A stretch of DNA of 64,000 bases from Monilinia fructicola (lineage: Eukaryota > Ascomycota > Leotiomycetes > Helotiales > Sclerotiniaceae), in contig VICG01000001.1 in the NCBI GenBank assembly GCA_008692225.1, positions 2,705,501-2,769,500 of the forward strand, read 5' to 3'. Under the pieces are notes generated by a model. That model saw only the letters and a list, made by a program, of their open reading frames with translations. It did not search any database and was not told where the DNA came from. Both the position numbers and the translations under genes were made by a program. Shown in pieces: positions 55,903 to 64,000 of the stretch. Position 1 is the first letter of the stretch, and each line of letters begins with the position of its first letter.

Positions 55903-58374
55903 ATGTCGCGTCAACCCCCTCCCCCAAATGGAACTCCTCGTCGTGATCCTGGATCCTCTTGGTATCCCGAAAGAGATGACAGGAATTATAACCGCAATTC
56001 AAATGATAATTCACGTCGCGACTGGGGTCGTGATTCTTATCGTCCTCGACAATCCGACAATTACGATAGCTACGCACCCAATTCTGCAAACCGCAATCGC
56101 GACATGTATCAATTTGGTAATTACAATCCGCCACCAGCTTATGGAAGTTATGCTCCTGGCGTTGAACCTCCTCGTCGCCCTGCTGCAGCGGGAGATCCTT
56201 ATCGCATGAATGAAGGTTATCGCGCTCCGCCCCCCGCCCCGACCTTCGATTTCCGTTACAATGCGCCACCAAGTATCGATTTCGAAAGAAGTGATAGAGC
56301 TCACACTCGTTCTCAAGGTCCAATCGACAATTCCACCAGAGCCTCAAATCGAAATCGACCAAATGATCCTCGCAAGCCTCGACGCGACAATAATCGTGGA
56401 CGTGGTGGCTACCGTGGTCGAAGCGGTCCAAGACTGGCATCAGATCGAGTTTTCTTGCAAGGAAAACGTTCACCTACTCCTGAGCTTATGCCTGGCATGA
56501 ATGAAGATGCTACTACTGATGTTAAATATAGAGATGTCGGCGACTTATCTGATAGTGATGAAGCTGAGATGGACATGTCCGATGATGACGAAAACGATGA
56601 TCAACCTAAGAAGAAGATAGCTCGAACTGGTGCAAAGGCTGCAGATGGTGACAGTGTTCCTAAGTGGTCAAATCCTGATCCATACACTGCACTCCCACCA
56701 CCAGGCGAGTCTGATCGTAAGAAGAAGGATGTCGTCAAACTTATTCGAAAGGCCCGAGTCACATCTGGTTCAGAAGGCCATGCTAAAACTGATGCCGCTC
56801 AGGATGACTTCATCTCTTTGGATCTTGGTGACACTGAAGATGTCAACAGTGAAGAGGATGAATACGAGCCTGAACCCTTTGACCGGCCTGGTTCTGGTCC
56901 AGCTAAATCTTTCAGTCACCTGGAAAATATCCGAAAGTTCGACATGCCTCAGCAATCACAAGGTTATGTCCAAGAGACTAGAGAAACTGCTACTCAACCA
57001 ACGAGCTACAACAATACGCACATGGATACTAATCGAACTCCCAAGAGAGCTGCCAAAGCCATTGGATTTATCAACCGATCCCGCTTTAGGTAGCAGGAAG
57101 CGTACCGCTAGTGATGTGATCAAGCCTCCGCCACCTGTCAATAAGATCATCCCTGGTAAACCTGGCAGACCCAATGGTGGCATGCGTCAAGAGTGGCGCG
57201 TTCAACCCGGTATGGATGATGCCCCTTGGGTTCGGGACCATGCTGATACCTCCAATATGGGATTTTGGTAAGTATTAAATCCACCGAAAAGGTGCCAAAG
57301 CTAATGCTATTATCAAGGCTACACAAGGAAATTATGGACTTTTACCATTATGTCAAACCTCGCAGGTTCGAAGAAGTAATTCGTCGGAAGTTGCTTGTTG
57401 ATTTGAAGGAAAATTTTCGCAATTACTTTCCCGATGCTGATATTCTACCTTTCGGCTCCTTCCCTGCTGGTCTCTATCTCCCTACCGCGGACATGGATGT
57501 CGTTCTGGTTTCAGACGAGTATATGAACGGCGGACGTCCGATCTACAGCAGTAAAAACACCCTTTACAAAATACAACATTTTGTTCAAAGAGATCGACTC
57601 AACATCGGTAGAGTCGAAGTCATCACCAAAGCTAAAGTGCCTCTTGCAAAATGGGTTGATGCAATTACTGGTTTGAAAGTTGATATGTCATTCGAAAATG
57701 ACACAGGCCTGATTGCAAATAAGACTTTCCAAGAGTGGAAGGCTCAATTCCCTGCAATGCCCATTTTAGTTACCATTATCAAGCATTTGTTGGCAATGAG
57801 AGGTCTAAATGAGCCAGTCAATGGTGGCATTGGAGGATTCTCTGTTACCTGTCTTGTCGTAAGTCTTCTGCAGAACATGCCACAGGTCAAGAGTGGAACC
57901 ATGATACCAGAACATCATCTCGGCGAGATCTTGATGGAATTTTTCGACTTGTATGGTAACGAGTTTAACACTTCTACGACTGGCATCTCTGTGAACCCTC
58001 CTAAGCTTTTCTCAAAGGTAAGCATTCTTTTGATTATTCATACTTTTAGACTGATTCATTACTAGTCTGCGGCTCGCGACGTCGTCTACCGAGATCTCCA
58101 TGCTCAAAAGTTTTCTATCATCGACCCAAACAGAGCCGACAATGATATCGCAGGTGGTTCGTCGAATACGCCTGCGATTCAAAATTGCTTCTCTGCAGCC
58201 TACACGGCTTTACAACAGAGTATGAACACATTGCAACACTCTAATCTTGAGTCTCGCCGAAATCAAAGCATCCTTCGATGTATCATTGGTGGAAACTACG
58301 AATCCTTCAGGCTTCAACGAGATCACCTTGCCCATTTACATGAAGAGTTGATTGGTCCCATTGAAGATGAGTAG
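55903..58374 (+). CDS. TRF4: TRF4/Cid14-type non-canonical poly(A) polymerase
   Basis: Exons 55903-57267, 57318-58017 and 58066-58374. The N-terminal 400 residues are disordered and Arg/Asn/Pro-rich (NRGRGGYRGRSG), with acidic patches DLSDSDEAEMDMSDDDEND. The nucleotidyltransferase core starts NMGFWLHKEIMDFYHYVKPR, has the signature GSFPAGLYLPTADMD with two catalytic Asp, and a third Asp in VDMSFEN. The PAP/25A-associated domain follows with GGIGGFSVTCLV and DLYGNEFN. It is the polymerase of the TRAMP complex, which tags nuclear RNA for the exosome. The frame changes once, between 56963 and 57090, before the DPALGSRKRTAS block. The total is one base over a multiple of three. Either one base is extra, or a 127-nt intron (56963-57089, weak GTTATG donor, TACTAAT inside) is spliced out; both restore phase. 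About 750-790 residues. Confidence 0.85.
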
Positions 58375-59825
58375 TTTACAAATTCGCTCAATATTTGGGG
58401 CTGAAGCCATGTGATAAATTATTCATTTCTCGGTACATTTTTTACGTCGATGAGTATGCAGGATAAAGTGGTTGGTTCTCTTGTTATCAAAGGCGTATGG
58501 AAGACATTGATCAAGATACCCCAAATGGCGTTCAATGGACACGGCCATTGATTTGTAGAATAGCTTCACACCTTTCCTTTTCTTCTTTCTTTCCTTGCTT
58601 ACTTTTGCTTGCTTTGTTCTTTGGGATCTTGACTTGGAGTAGTTTTGATGATTGTCTCAACTGACCTCAACATAGATGATCGACACGAAAGTCAAAGTCA
58701 ATGCCATCGATCTTCAATGACAAGACAGACACAGCGATATCGATCACTACAAACATGTTGCGAATACATAACATTGCGCGCAAATACAAATTATATTTTT
58801 TATGCTGTCCCCAAATAATACTGACATGTTGATTTCAATGAACAACCTCCCGATTATGTGGTGCACTAATTGAGTTTTAGATACTTCCCTTTCAGGTAAG
58901 AAGGATGAAACACAAAAACATGCAATCCAGCCGGCGATCTTGATTGAACTTTTTCCTAGCTCAATCGAGATTTGCGCAACGGCTTGGATTCTCTCTCGAC
59001 AACCCTTTCTCACTATAGTCGTACTTGACGTACAGCTATGGAGAGGAACTTTGGTTGCAGAGATCCTCGAGCCTGAACCTGCGACATCGATCGTCTAGAT
59101 GGATTCTCGCGCGTCCTACCGTATCAACACGCCAGTTGTATATATTACGTTCTGTTATGTTACGTTATGTTATGTTGTGTTATATAATGTACTGATCAAA
59201 TCCAAAATCGAGGATCATGGACCCTTTGTGATGGATATAGGGATATGAGTTGTTCGCGTTGCAGGTGGGATGAGGAAGTCGACGTGGGGATGAGGAGGTG
59301 GAGGGAAGGGCAAGGAAGTGAAGGAGGGGGAAGAGGGGTTATGAGGTTTTTCCTTGCGTCGAAATGTGGGGTGGGGATGTGTAGGATGGGGTGGATGGTT
59401 AGAAGGGTAGGGTAGGAGAGGAGAGGGGAGGAGAAGAGAAGGGTAGATGGGATGATATTTGTGGGGTTTGTGGTGTTATGGTATGTATATATGTATGTTT
59501 ATAGGTTGATGGGAAGGTATGGTTATTATGTTAGTATAAGACGGGGAGATTGGAGGGATTGTGTATCAGAGATGAAAGGTTGGATTGACGAGAGATATGC
59601 GAAGGATTCACAGTATTGGAGGGAAGAGTGGAGTGTGAGATGACTGAAAGTACTTAAATTTTACAGAGAAAAAAAAAATATTTAAATTTAATGAGCGTGG
59701 TTTACCTTTGTGATAAGGAAATGTAAAGAATGAAAGATAGGCAAAGAAATGAACAATGCCAATGAAATGAAATAATGAAGTGCGAAATGAAATCCCTAAT
59801 CATACCTATCCATAGAGTGATAGAA
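58375..59825. other. Intergenic, about 1.45 kb
   Basis: Contains a TTATG/TTACG repeat near 59152-59190 and a G-rich GGGATGAGGAGG stretch from about 59270 to 59450. The open frame at 59452-59643 sits in this biased DNA and has no family signature. No gene called. Confidence 0.45.
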
Positions 59826-60308
59826 TTAGATATGGCATTCGAACGGACACTCACAAACATGCGTCCCCTTAGGCTCTCCCATCAATGTTCCATCAAAACA
59901 AGCGCAGTTATCAACTGTGTACTGTTTTCCATTGTAAACCCAGCGTGGCACATTGAATCCCTTTGCCTCATCCCAGACATTGCGGAGGAATATGTGTTGG
60001 CTGAAGCCTGCAGCGTCGACCAAAACATTTTGGGTAAGTCCGTTAGTGATACCTCCGATTTGGGTACAGGTATTGGAATAGATGCCTACACGGGCGTAAG
60101 GAACTAGGTTGTTGATGTTGGATAGGTCGTTGTTGACGGCCATGGTGTTGGTGTTCCAGTTGAGGACACATGTGTTGGGGTTCATTTGCTTAGTACACAT
60201 GGGTAACAGAGAGGCAGCGTTGGGGTTGGTGGAGACGATGGCTGGAGCTGGGAGGGAGAGTGCTAAGGGGAGAACGACAAGGATAGGGAGATAGTTGGTG
60301 AGCTGCAT
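59826..60308 (-). CDS. Small secreted cysteine-rich protein, 160 residues
   Basis: A single exon. Residues 1-19 are a signal peptide (MQLTNYLPILVVLPLALSLP). The mature part has eight cysteines (single ones in MCTKQ, NTCVLNW and NTCTQIGG; then NCAC, VCECPFEC near the end), enough for four disulfides, and no Lys-Arg processing site right after the leader. The middle is Asn-rich and of normal complexity (FSQHIFLRNVWDEAKGF). I recognise no family. Size, leader and cysteine count fit a secreted effector-like or cell-surface protein; that is inference. The start is the only ATG before the hydrophobic leader; upstream in-frame codons would place charged residues ahead of it. Confidence 0.7.
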   Translation of the reverse strand: MQLTNYLPILVVLPLALSLPAPAIVSTNPNAASLLPMCTKQMNPNTCVLNWNTNTMAVNNDLSNINNLVPYARVGIYSNTCTQIGGITNGLTQNVLVDAAGFSQHIFLRNVWDEAKGFNVPRWVYNGKQYTVDNCACFDGTLMGEPKGTHVCECPFECHI

Positions 60309-60815
60309 TGTGGTTGATTTGATTGAGGGGTGTTTTCGGTAGTTGTGGTGAATATATATGTTGTTTGTTAAATAGTGTTTTTGAAGTATCTTTGTAATTT
60401 TGGAAATTCTGTTTCGTGAGATCAGAATGAGCATTATCGTAGGACAAGCTGTAATTTATAGTGATATTGTTAACAAAGACGTGATGCCTAGCTGAATGGA
60501 GGCCTTTATCTTCGGTACAAAGCATACTTGATATCTATAAATGGACATTGTTAGTATATAAAGAAAAAGATACGTACTTCACAAGTATTTTGTCAAAGTT
60601 AAAGAGATGAAGATAAATGACAAAGGGAGACAAAGGTCATTGGGCCGGACTGACCAAGAAAGGGGTTGACTTTGTGGTGCCAAAATAGGAATTCCTGATC
60701 TTTTTGATTTGCTGTATGAAGTGTTCGGAATACCGCCAAGTTTGTAGCTCAAGTAATATGGGGGTTGGGGGTAAGTTAAGGTACTGAATAAAAACTCTGT
60801 GTGTCCAATTACACT
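60309..60815. other. Intergenic, about 500 bases
   Basis: Promoter of the cysteine-rich secreted protein (minus) and 3' flank of the SPOUT gene (minus). No gene. Confidence 0.4.
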
Positions 60816-62052
60816 CTATTCGTTGTTGACAACTAATCGCCTTAGTCCCATGAGACCTATCCAGATGGCTTCCTCGGTTCTGATTGTTCGACTTCCTTGA
60901 CCCGGGCACACATTTATCCATCTATCGAAGACATCTTTTGCTTCCGTAACGCCCAGTTTCTGTAGTTCTTCATCGTTTTTCAAAGCCACTTCTAGGCCTG
61001 CAACTCCTCCGAATACAACCAAGAGGTGCTTGAATTTTCCAACTTTCTGTTCCTCGTCTTCGCCATATAGATCCTGGACATCGATACCTCGCTCAGAGGT
61101 TCCAATAGTCATATCATAACCTCCATCATAACCACATTCTGTGAATACATCGCTTAGACAGCCGGCTCTCCGAACATTGTATCCCCAATAGTATCCACCC
61201 TCTTCTCTTGGTTCCTCTGGGCTGACGGCTTCCGCATTAATAACTTCATAAGATTTGTCCTTTGCGGCTTTCTCCGCATCCACACTGAATTTCAAAGTAA
61301 CTCTGTTCTTCTCTGGTATCTGCTCCGCCACTGTGACTGGTATTCTTAATCCCGCTTCCACGAATGTCCCATGTTCATCTGCCCCAGGTAATGTAGCACC
61401 TTCTCTATACATACACCATTCATCAGGCCTTAAATGATGTGGCAAATCTATACTAGGCAAGGTGCCTGCGGTCCTTAAATTTTCATGTATTGGAAATAAA
61501 TATTTTCGCAAGTTTGGAGGTGTCTCGAGATAGCTGAGGAGATGGGTAAGGAAATGATCGGGATCTGAGTTTGCGGTGTATTTGTCTTCTGAGGGCTCCT
61601 GCTGGTGACCACTGGATTGATGCTTTTTATGAGGAGGTTTAGAAGTACGAGCATTACCATCGTTGAATACGATTACTTCATCGACGCAGAAGACTGCAAG
61701 AGCTCGGGCAATAGCGCCAGCCATGGAAGTTCGAAGATCATGGCTTTGAGCACTGAACGTGTCAGCATATATTCGATATTATGTTGACAGACAACATACT
61801 TTGAAATTATGCTTCCTGGTAAAGCTACGCTAACCGTCCAATCTCTGCCTTTTTTAGGTTGAAAGATAGCTGTAGGTTTTGAAGTATCAACCACAGCAGA
61901 TGCGGTCACTTTCTCATTAGAAATTTGTCCATTGGCAGCCGCATTGGCTTCAGCTTGACGCTTCCGCTTCTAGAATTGAATATATAAGTACTGTTTACCT
62001 ATCAACAATCCTGGGTTAGACATACCTTTGCATTTGTTTCTCCTCTACCCAT
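60816..62052 (-). CDS. SPOUT-fold RNA methyltransferase (SPOUT1/C9orf114-like)
   Basis: Exons 62026-62052, 61800-61969 and 60816-61752 (introns 56 and 47 nt) give 377 residues in phase. A basic, disordered start (MGRGETNAKKRKRQAEANAA) leads to WTVSVALPGSIIS, the first strand of the fold, then SMAGAIARALAVFCVDEVIV and FND. The insert has LETPPNLRKYLFP, and LPSIDLPHHLRPDEWCMYREG follows. The C-terminal knot region has KHLLVVFGGVAGLEVAL and the end SRTIRTEEAIWIGLMGLRRL. These blocks match the putative RNA methyltransferase family of human SPOUT1. The expected activity is SAM-dependent rRNA or other RNA methylation; the target is unknown. Intact frame. Confidence 0.85.
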
Positions 62053-62415
62053 TTTTGTGAATAATCGTGAAGCTTAGCTATAGGAAGTGCTTCAGAAATA
62101 AATATTGAGGCGGTCGAAATATTTCAAGATAACCTGGCAGAATCTAATGGTCCAAGCGCCGATAAAGAGGGATCTGCCACTATTAGACTTAGAGCTTATA
62201 TAAGCTTACATAAACTTCAAAGGTTACTAGGTACCTACCAAGTACTTCGACACTTGGATATTCTCATGCGACCAAAAACTAACTACCTAGGTACCTAGTT
62301 GGAGAAGAGATCAAACAATCAACTAATAACAACCCAACCATCAAAGAACAAACTCACCTCATTTGACCTACTTTTGACTCCAACGGTTTTCGCCAGATTA
62401 GAAGCATCTATCAGA
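62053..62415. promoter_or_regulatory. Divergent promoter region, SPOUT methyltransferase / thioredoxin
   Basis: 363 bases between the starts. Several GGTACCTA/CCTAGGTA words cluster at 62226-62300. Confidence 0.4.
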
Positions 62416-63148
62416 ATGGCGGTGCATATCGAATCCTCTATGCAGTTTAGCAAACTACTCGGCTCATCAACCATCGTTGTTTCTGATTGTAAGTTGTCTT
62501 CTTCCTCTCCTGCGCTGAATGCGCGTCATTGACAATACATAAGTTTATGCGGACTGGTGTGGACCCTGCAAAGCTATCGCCCCAACCTATGAATCTCTAG
62601 CCACAAAGCACTCGAAACCAAATCGTGTTACATTTACAAAGATCAATGTAGACAACCAGCAGTCTATAGCTCAGCGATATGGAGTTAGAGCGTAAGCAAG
62701 ACCTGTTCTATTCATTCAATATTTTTCTCATAATGTTCTTAGCATGCCAACATTCCTCATCTTTCGATCCGGTTCTGTGATCGAAACTATTCAAGGCGCA
62801 GATGCTCGCAAGCTTACGACCGCCATCGAGAATGCCGTGAAACTTTCCGGCGCAGCGAAGCCGTCTTATTCCAGCGTAGGACGAACACTCGGCGGATCTT
62901 CTACGAGCTCTTCGGTTGCAAGGAACTTTAGCTTTGATAGGCTACTCCACGATATTATTGCATTTTTCGGATTGTACCTCTACTCCCTGTTCTCGTTCGA
63001 TGCATATACTGCAGCAGAGAATTCGCCATTCAACATTCATAGGGTTCCTGCAGCACCGGCAGCGAAGCCAACTGGTGGACGAACAGGAGTATCGACTCAG
63101 GTTGGAAAAAAGCTGGGAACTATCGCTGATCTTGCGGGGAAAGACTAA
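62416..63148 (+). CDS. Thioredoxin-domain protein with C-terminal hydrophobic tail segment
   Basis: Exons 62416-62488, 62544-62691 and 62743-63148 (introns 55 and 51 nt) give 208 residues. The thioredoxin fold covers about residues 1-110: FSKLLGSSTIVVSDFYADWC with the active site WCGPCK, the KINVDN strand, the cis-Pro in RAMPTFLIF and GADARKL. Residues from about 130 form an extension with one hydrophobic stretch (LLHDIIAFFGLYLYSLFSF) before AYTAAENSPFN and a Gly/Thr/Lys-rich end, as in a group of filamentous-fungal thioredoxin-like proteins. The stretch could anchor the protein to a membrane with the thioredoxin domain in the cytosol. Role: disulfide reduction; partner unknown. Intact frame. 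Confidence 0.85.
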
Positions 63149-63740
63149 ATGGAGCTGGAATGAGGTCTATGGAGTTTTTTTGGCGCTATATGGATGGAGT
63201 AATTTCGATACAATTATTCGGTTAGAGTACCTTTGTGGTGCTTCTTGGTGCAATTATAATATTTTATCAAAAGCTATATGAAACGATTCTATACTATTCT
63301 TTTCTGCGGGCTTATTTCATCTAATCGTGTAATTTCACTATACGTGCTGTGTTGTGCTCAAGAGAATTGAGAGATGTCTGGTTGGCCGGATAATTAGGAC
63401 TAGGCTCCTTATATCTCACGGTTAGTAAACTGTCTGTTTTGCTATATGAATAGATGTCCTATCATCTTTTCAATGTGGACTTGACGGTAATAAAGCCAGT
63501 ATTTCCATACCTTCGACGGAGATTTGTAATGTGTGAAGCTCTTCCAGTAGGCCACAACGACTTACGTGATTCCTTGCCTTCTCCAGAATGTGGGGATTAG
63601 TTTCCTCGCCGAGGCGAAAGGGGGTCCTACCCCGCCGACCCGCATGTCATTTGAGTTTTCTTGATTTTTAATCATGGAAAAAACTCAGGACTTAAATCTA
63701 ATCTCCGAGTGACGTCAAGTCCCTCTGCCTACCTCAATTG
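63149..63740. other. Intergenic, about 590 bases
   Basis: 3' flank of the thioredoxin gene and promoter of the aldo-keto reductase. A C/G-rich patch lies at 63600-63645. No gene. Confidence 0.4.
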
Positions 63741-63748
63741 TATATAAA
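63741..63748 (+). promoter_or_regulatory. TATA box of the aldo-keto reductase gene
   Basis: TATATAAA 88 bases before the ATG at 63836, followed by a CA-rich leader. Confidence 0.55.
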
Positions 63749-63835
63749 GGCGCAAGTTTCCACACCAGAAAGAAGCTACTCAGCATCCTCCTCCCAACCA
63801 CAAAAAGGTCCTGCAGCAGAACTCCCCCTCACAAG

Positions 63836-64000
63836 ATGGCCAAGAGCACAATGAAATACACCAACCTCGGCGAATCCGGCTTGAGAGTCTCCCGCATCTG
63901 CGTGGGCTGCATGAGCTTTGGCGATCGTCGGGGATCCTTCAAAACATGGGCCGTGGAAGAAGCCGACGCTCTCCCCATCCTCAACGCTTGCTATGAGTCC
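63836..64000 (+). CDS. Aldo-keto reductase, 5' part only
   Basis: The first 55 residues, cut by the window end. The start MAKSTMKYTNLGESGLRVSR and ICVGCMSFGD followed by WAVEEADALPILNACYE is the N-terminal strand and first helix region of aldo/keto reductases (the LG-SGL-VS-I--G-MSFG pattern of the yeast AAD-type/YakC-like group). NADPH-dependent reduction of aldehydes or ketones is expected. No intron in the visible part. Confidence 0.85.
   Translation, partial: MAKSTMKYTNLGESGLRVSRICVGCMSFGDRRGSFKTWAVEEADALPILNACYES

Noticed and set aside
59452..59643. 63-residue open frame
   Set aside because: Lies in strongly G/T-biased DNA with no intron signals or family features.
1..64000. CRISPR array, rRNA, prophage or bacterial operon
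   Set aside because: No regularly spaced identical repeats, no rRNA sequence, and gene structure is eukaryotic throughout.

Overview
The window reads as nuclear DNA of a filamentous ascomycete (Pezizomycotina; my impression is Leotiomycetes/Helotiales, but that is inference). Evidence: short introns, mostly 46-150 nt, with GT-AG ends and CTAAC/CTGAC-type branch points; Zn2Cys6 regulators; an ascomycete laccase; a filamentous-fungal Vip1-type RRM protein; AT-rich gene-poor blocks with transposon debris; and intergenic DNA rich in microsatellites and CCTAGGTA-type palindromes. I see no bacterial, viral or organellar sequence, no rRNA or convincing tRNA, and no CRISPR.

Layout. 0-3 kb: the 3' end of an unknown gene, then a secreted type-B carboxylesterase. 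4.8-6.6 kb: a Whi2-like BTB protein (minus). 10.8-12.6 kb: a laccase (minus). 12.6-19.7 kb: gene-poor. 19.7-25.3 kb: ATG33 (minus) diverging from a peroxisomal 2,4-dienoyl-CoA reductase (plus), then a Zn2Cys6 regulator (minus). 25.3-29.4 kb: AT-rich and repeat DNA. 29.5-38.2 kb: a small secreted protein with a GC-AG intron, an allophanate-hydrolase-like amidase, a Vip1-type RRM protein with three metallothionein-like modules, a 65-residue disordered protein and a coiled-coil protein. 38.8-40.4 kb: an SDR. 41-45.3 kb: a transposon island with a Tnp2 (CACTA-type) transposase remnant, a poly-G tract, a long (TAA)n and a 404-bp foldback/MITE-like element. 45.8-46.9 kb: a disrupted RTA1-like gene. 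48-50 kb: a second Zn2Cys6 regulator. 50.2-63.2 kb: housekeeping genes PAM16, YIP1, a Pex23-type peroxin, a TRF4-type poly(A) polymerase, a SPOUT methyltransferase and thioredoxin, plus a cysteine-rich secreted protein. 63.8 kb: the start of an aldo-keto reductase.

Fungal genes here are independent transcription units; adjacent genes are mostly divergent or convergent, and I see no clear metabolite cluster. Peroxisome/mitochondrion themes recur (ATG33, dienoyl-CoA reductase, Pex23, PAM16), which is probably coincidental.

Two observations stand out. First, at least seven otherwise coherent genes are broken by one-base indels, most of them in short homopolymers; in several cases adding or removing one base makes the spliced length an exact multiple of three. 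This points to uncorrected assembly errors or to very recent pseudogenisation, and it matters for anyone using these gene models. Second, the Vip1-like protein ends in three tandem seven- or eight-cysteine modules very like Neurospora copper metallothionein.
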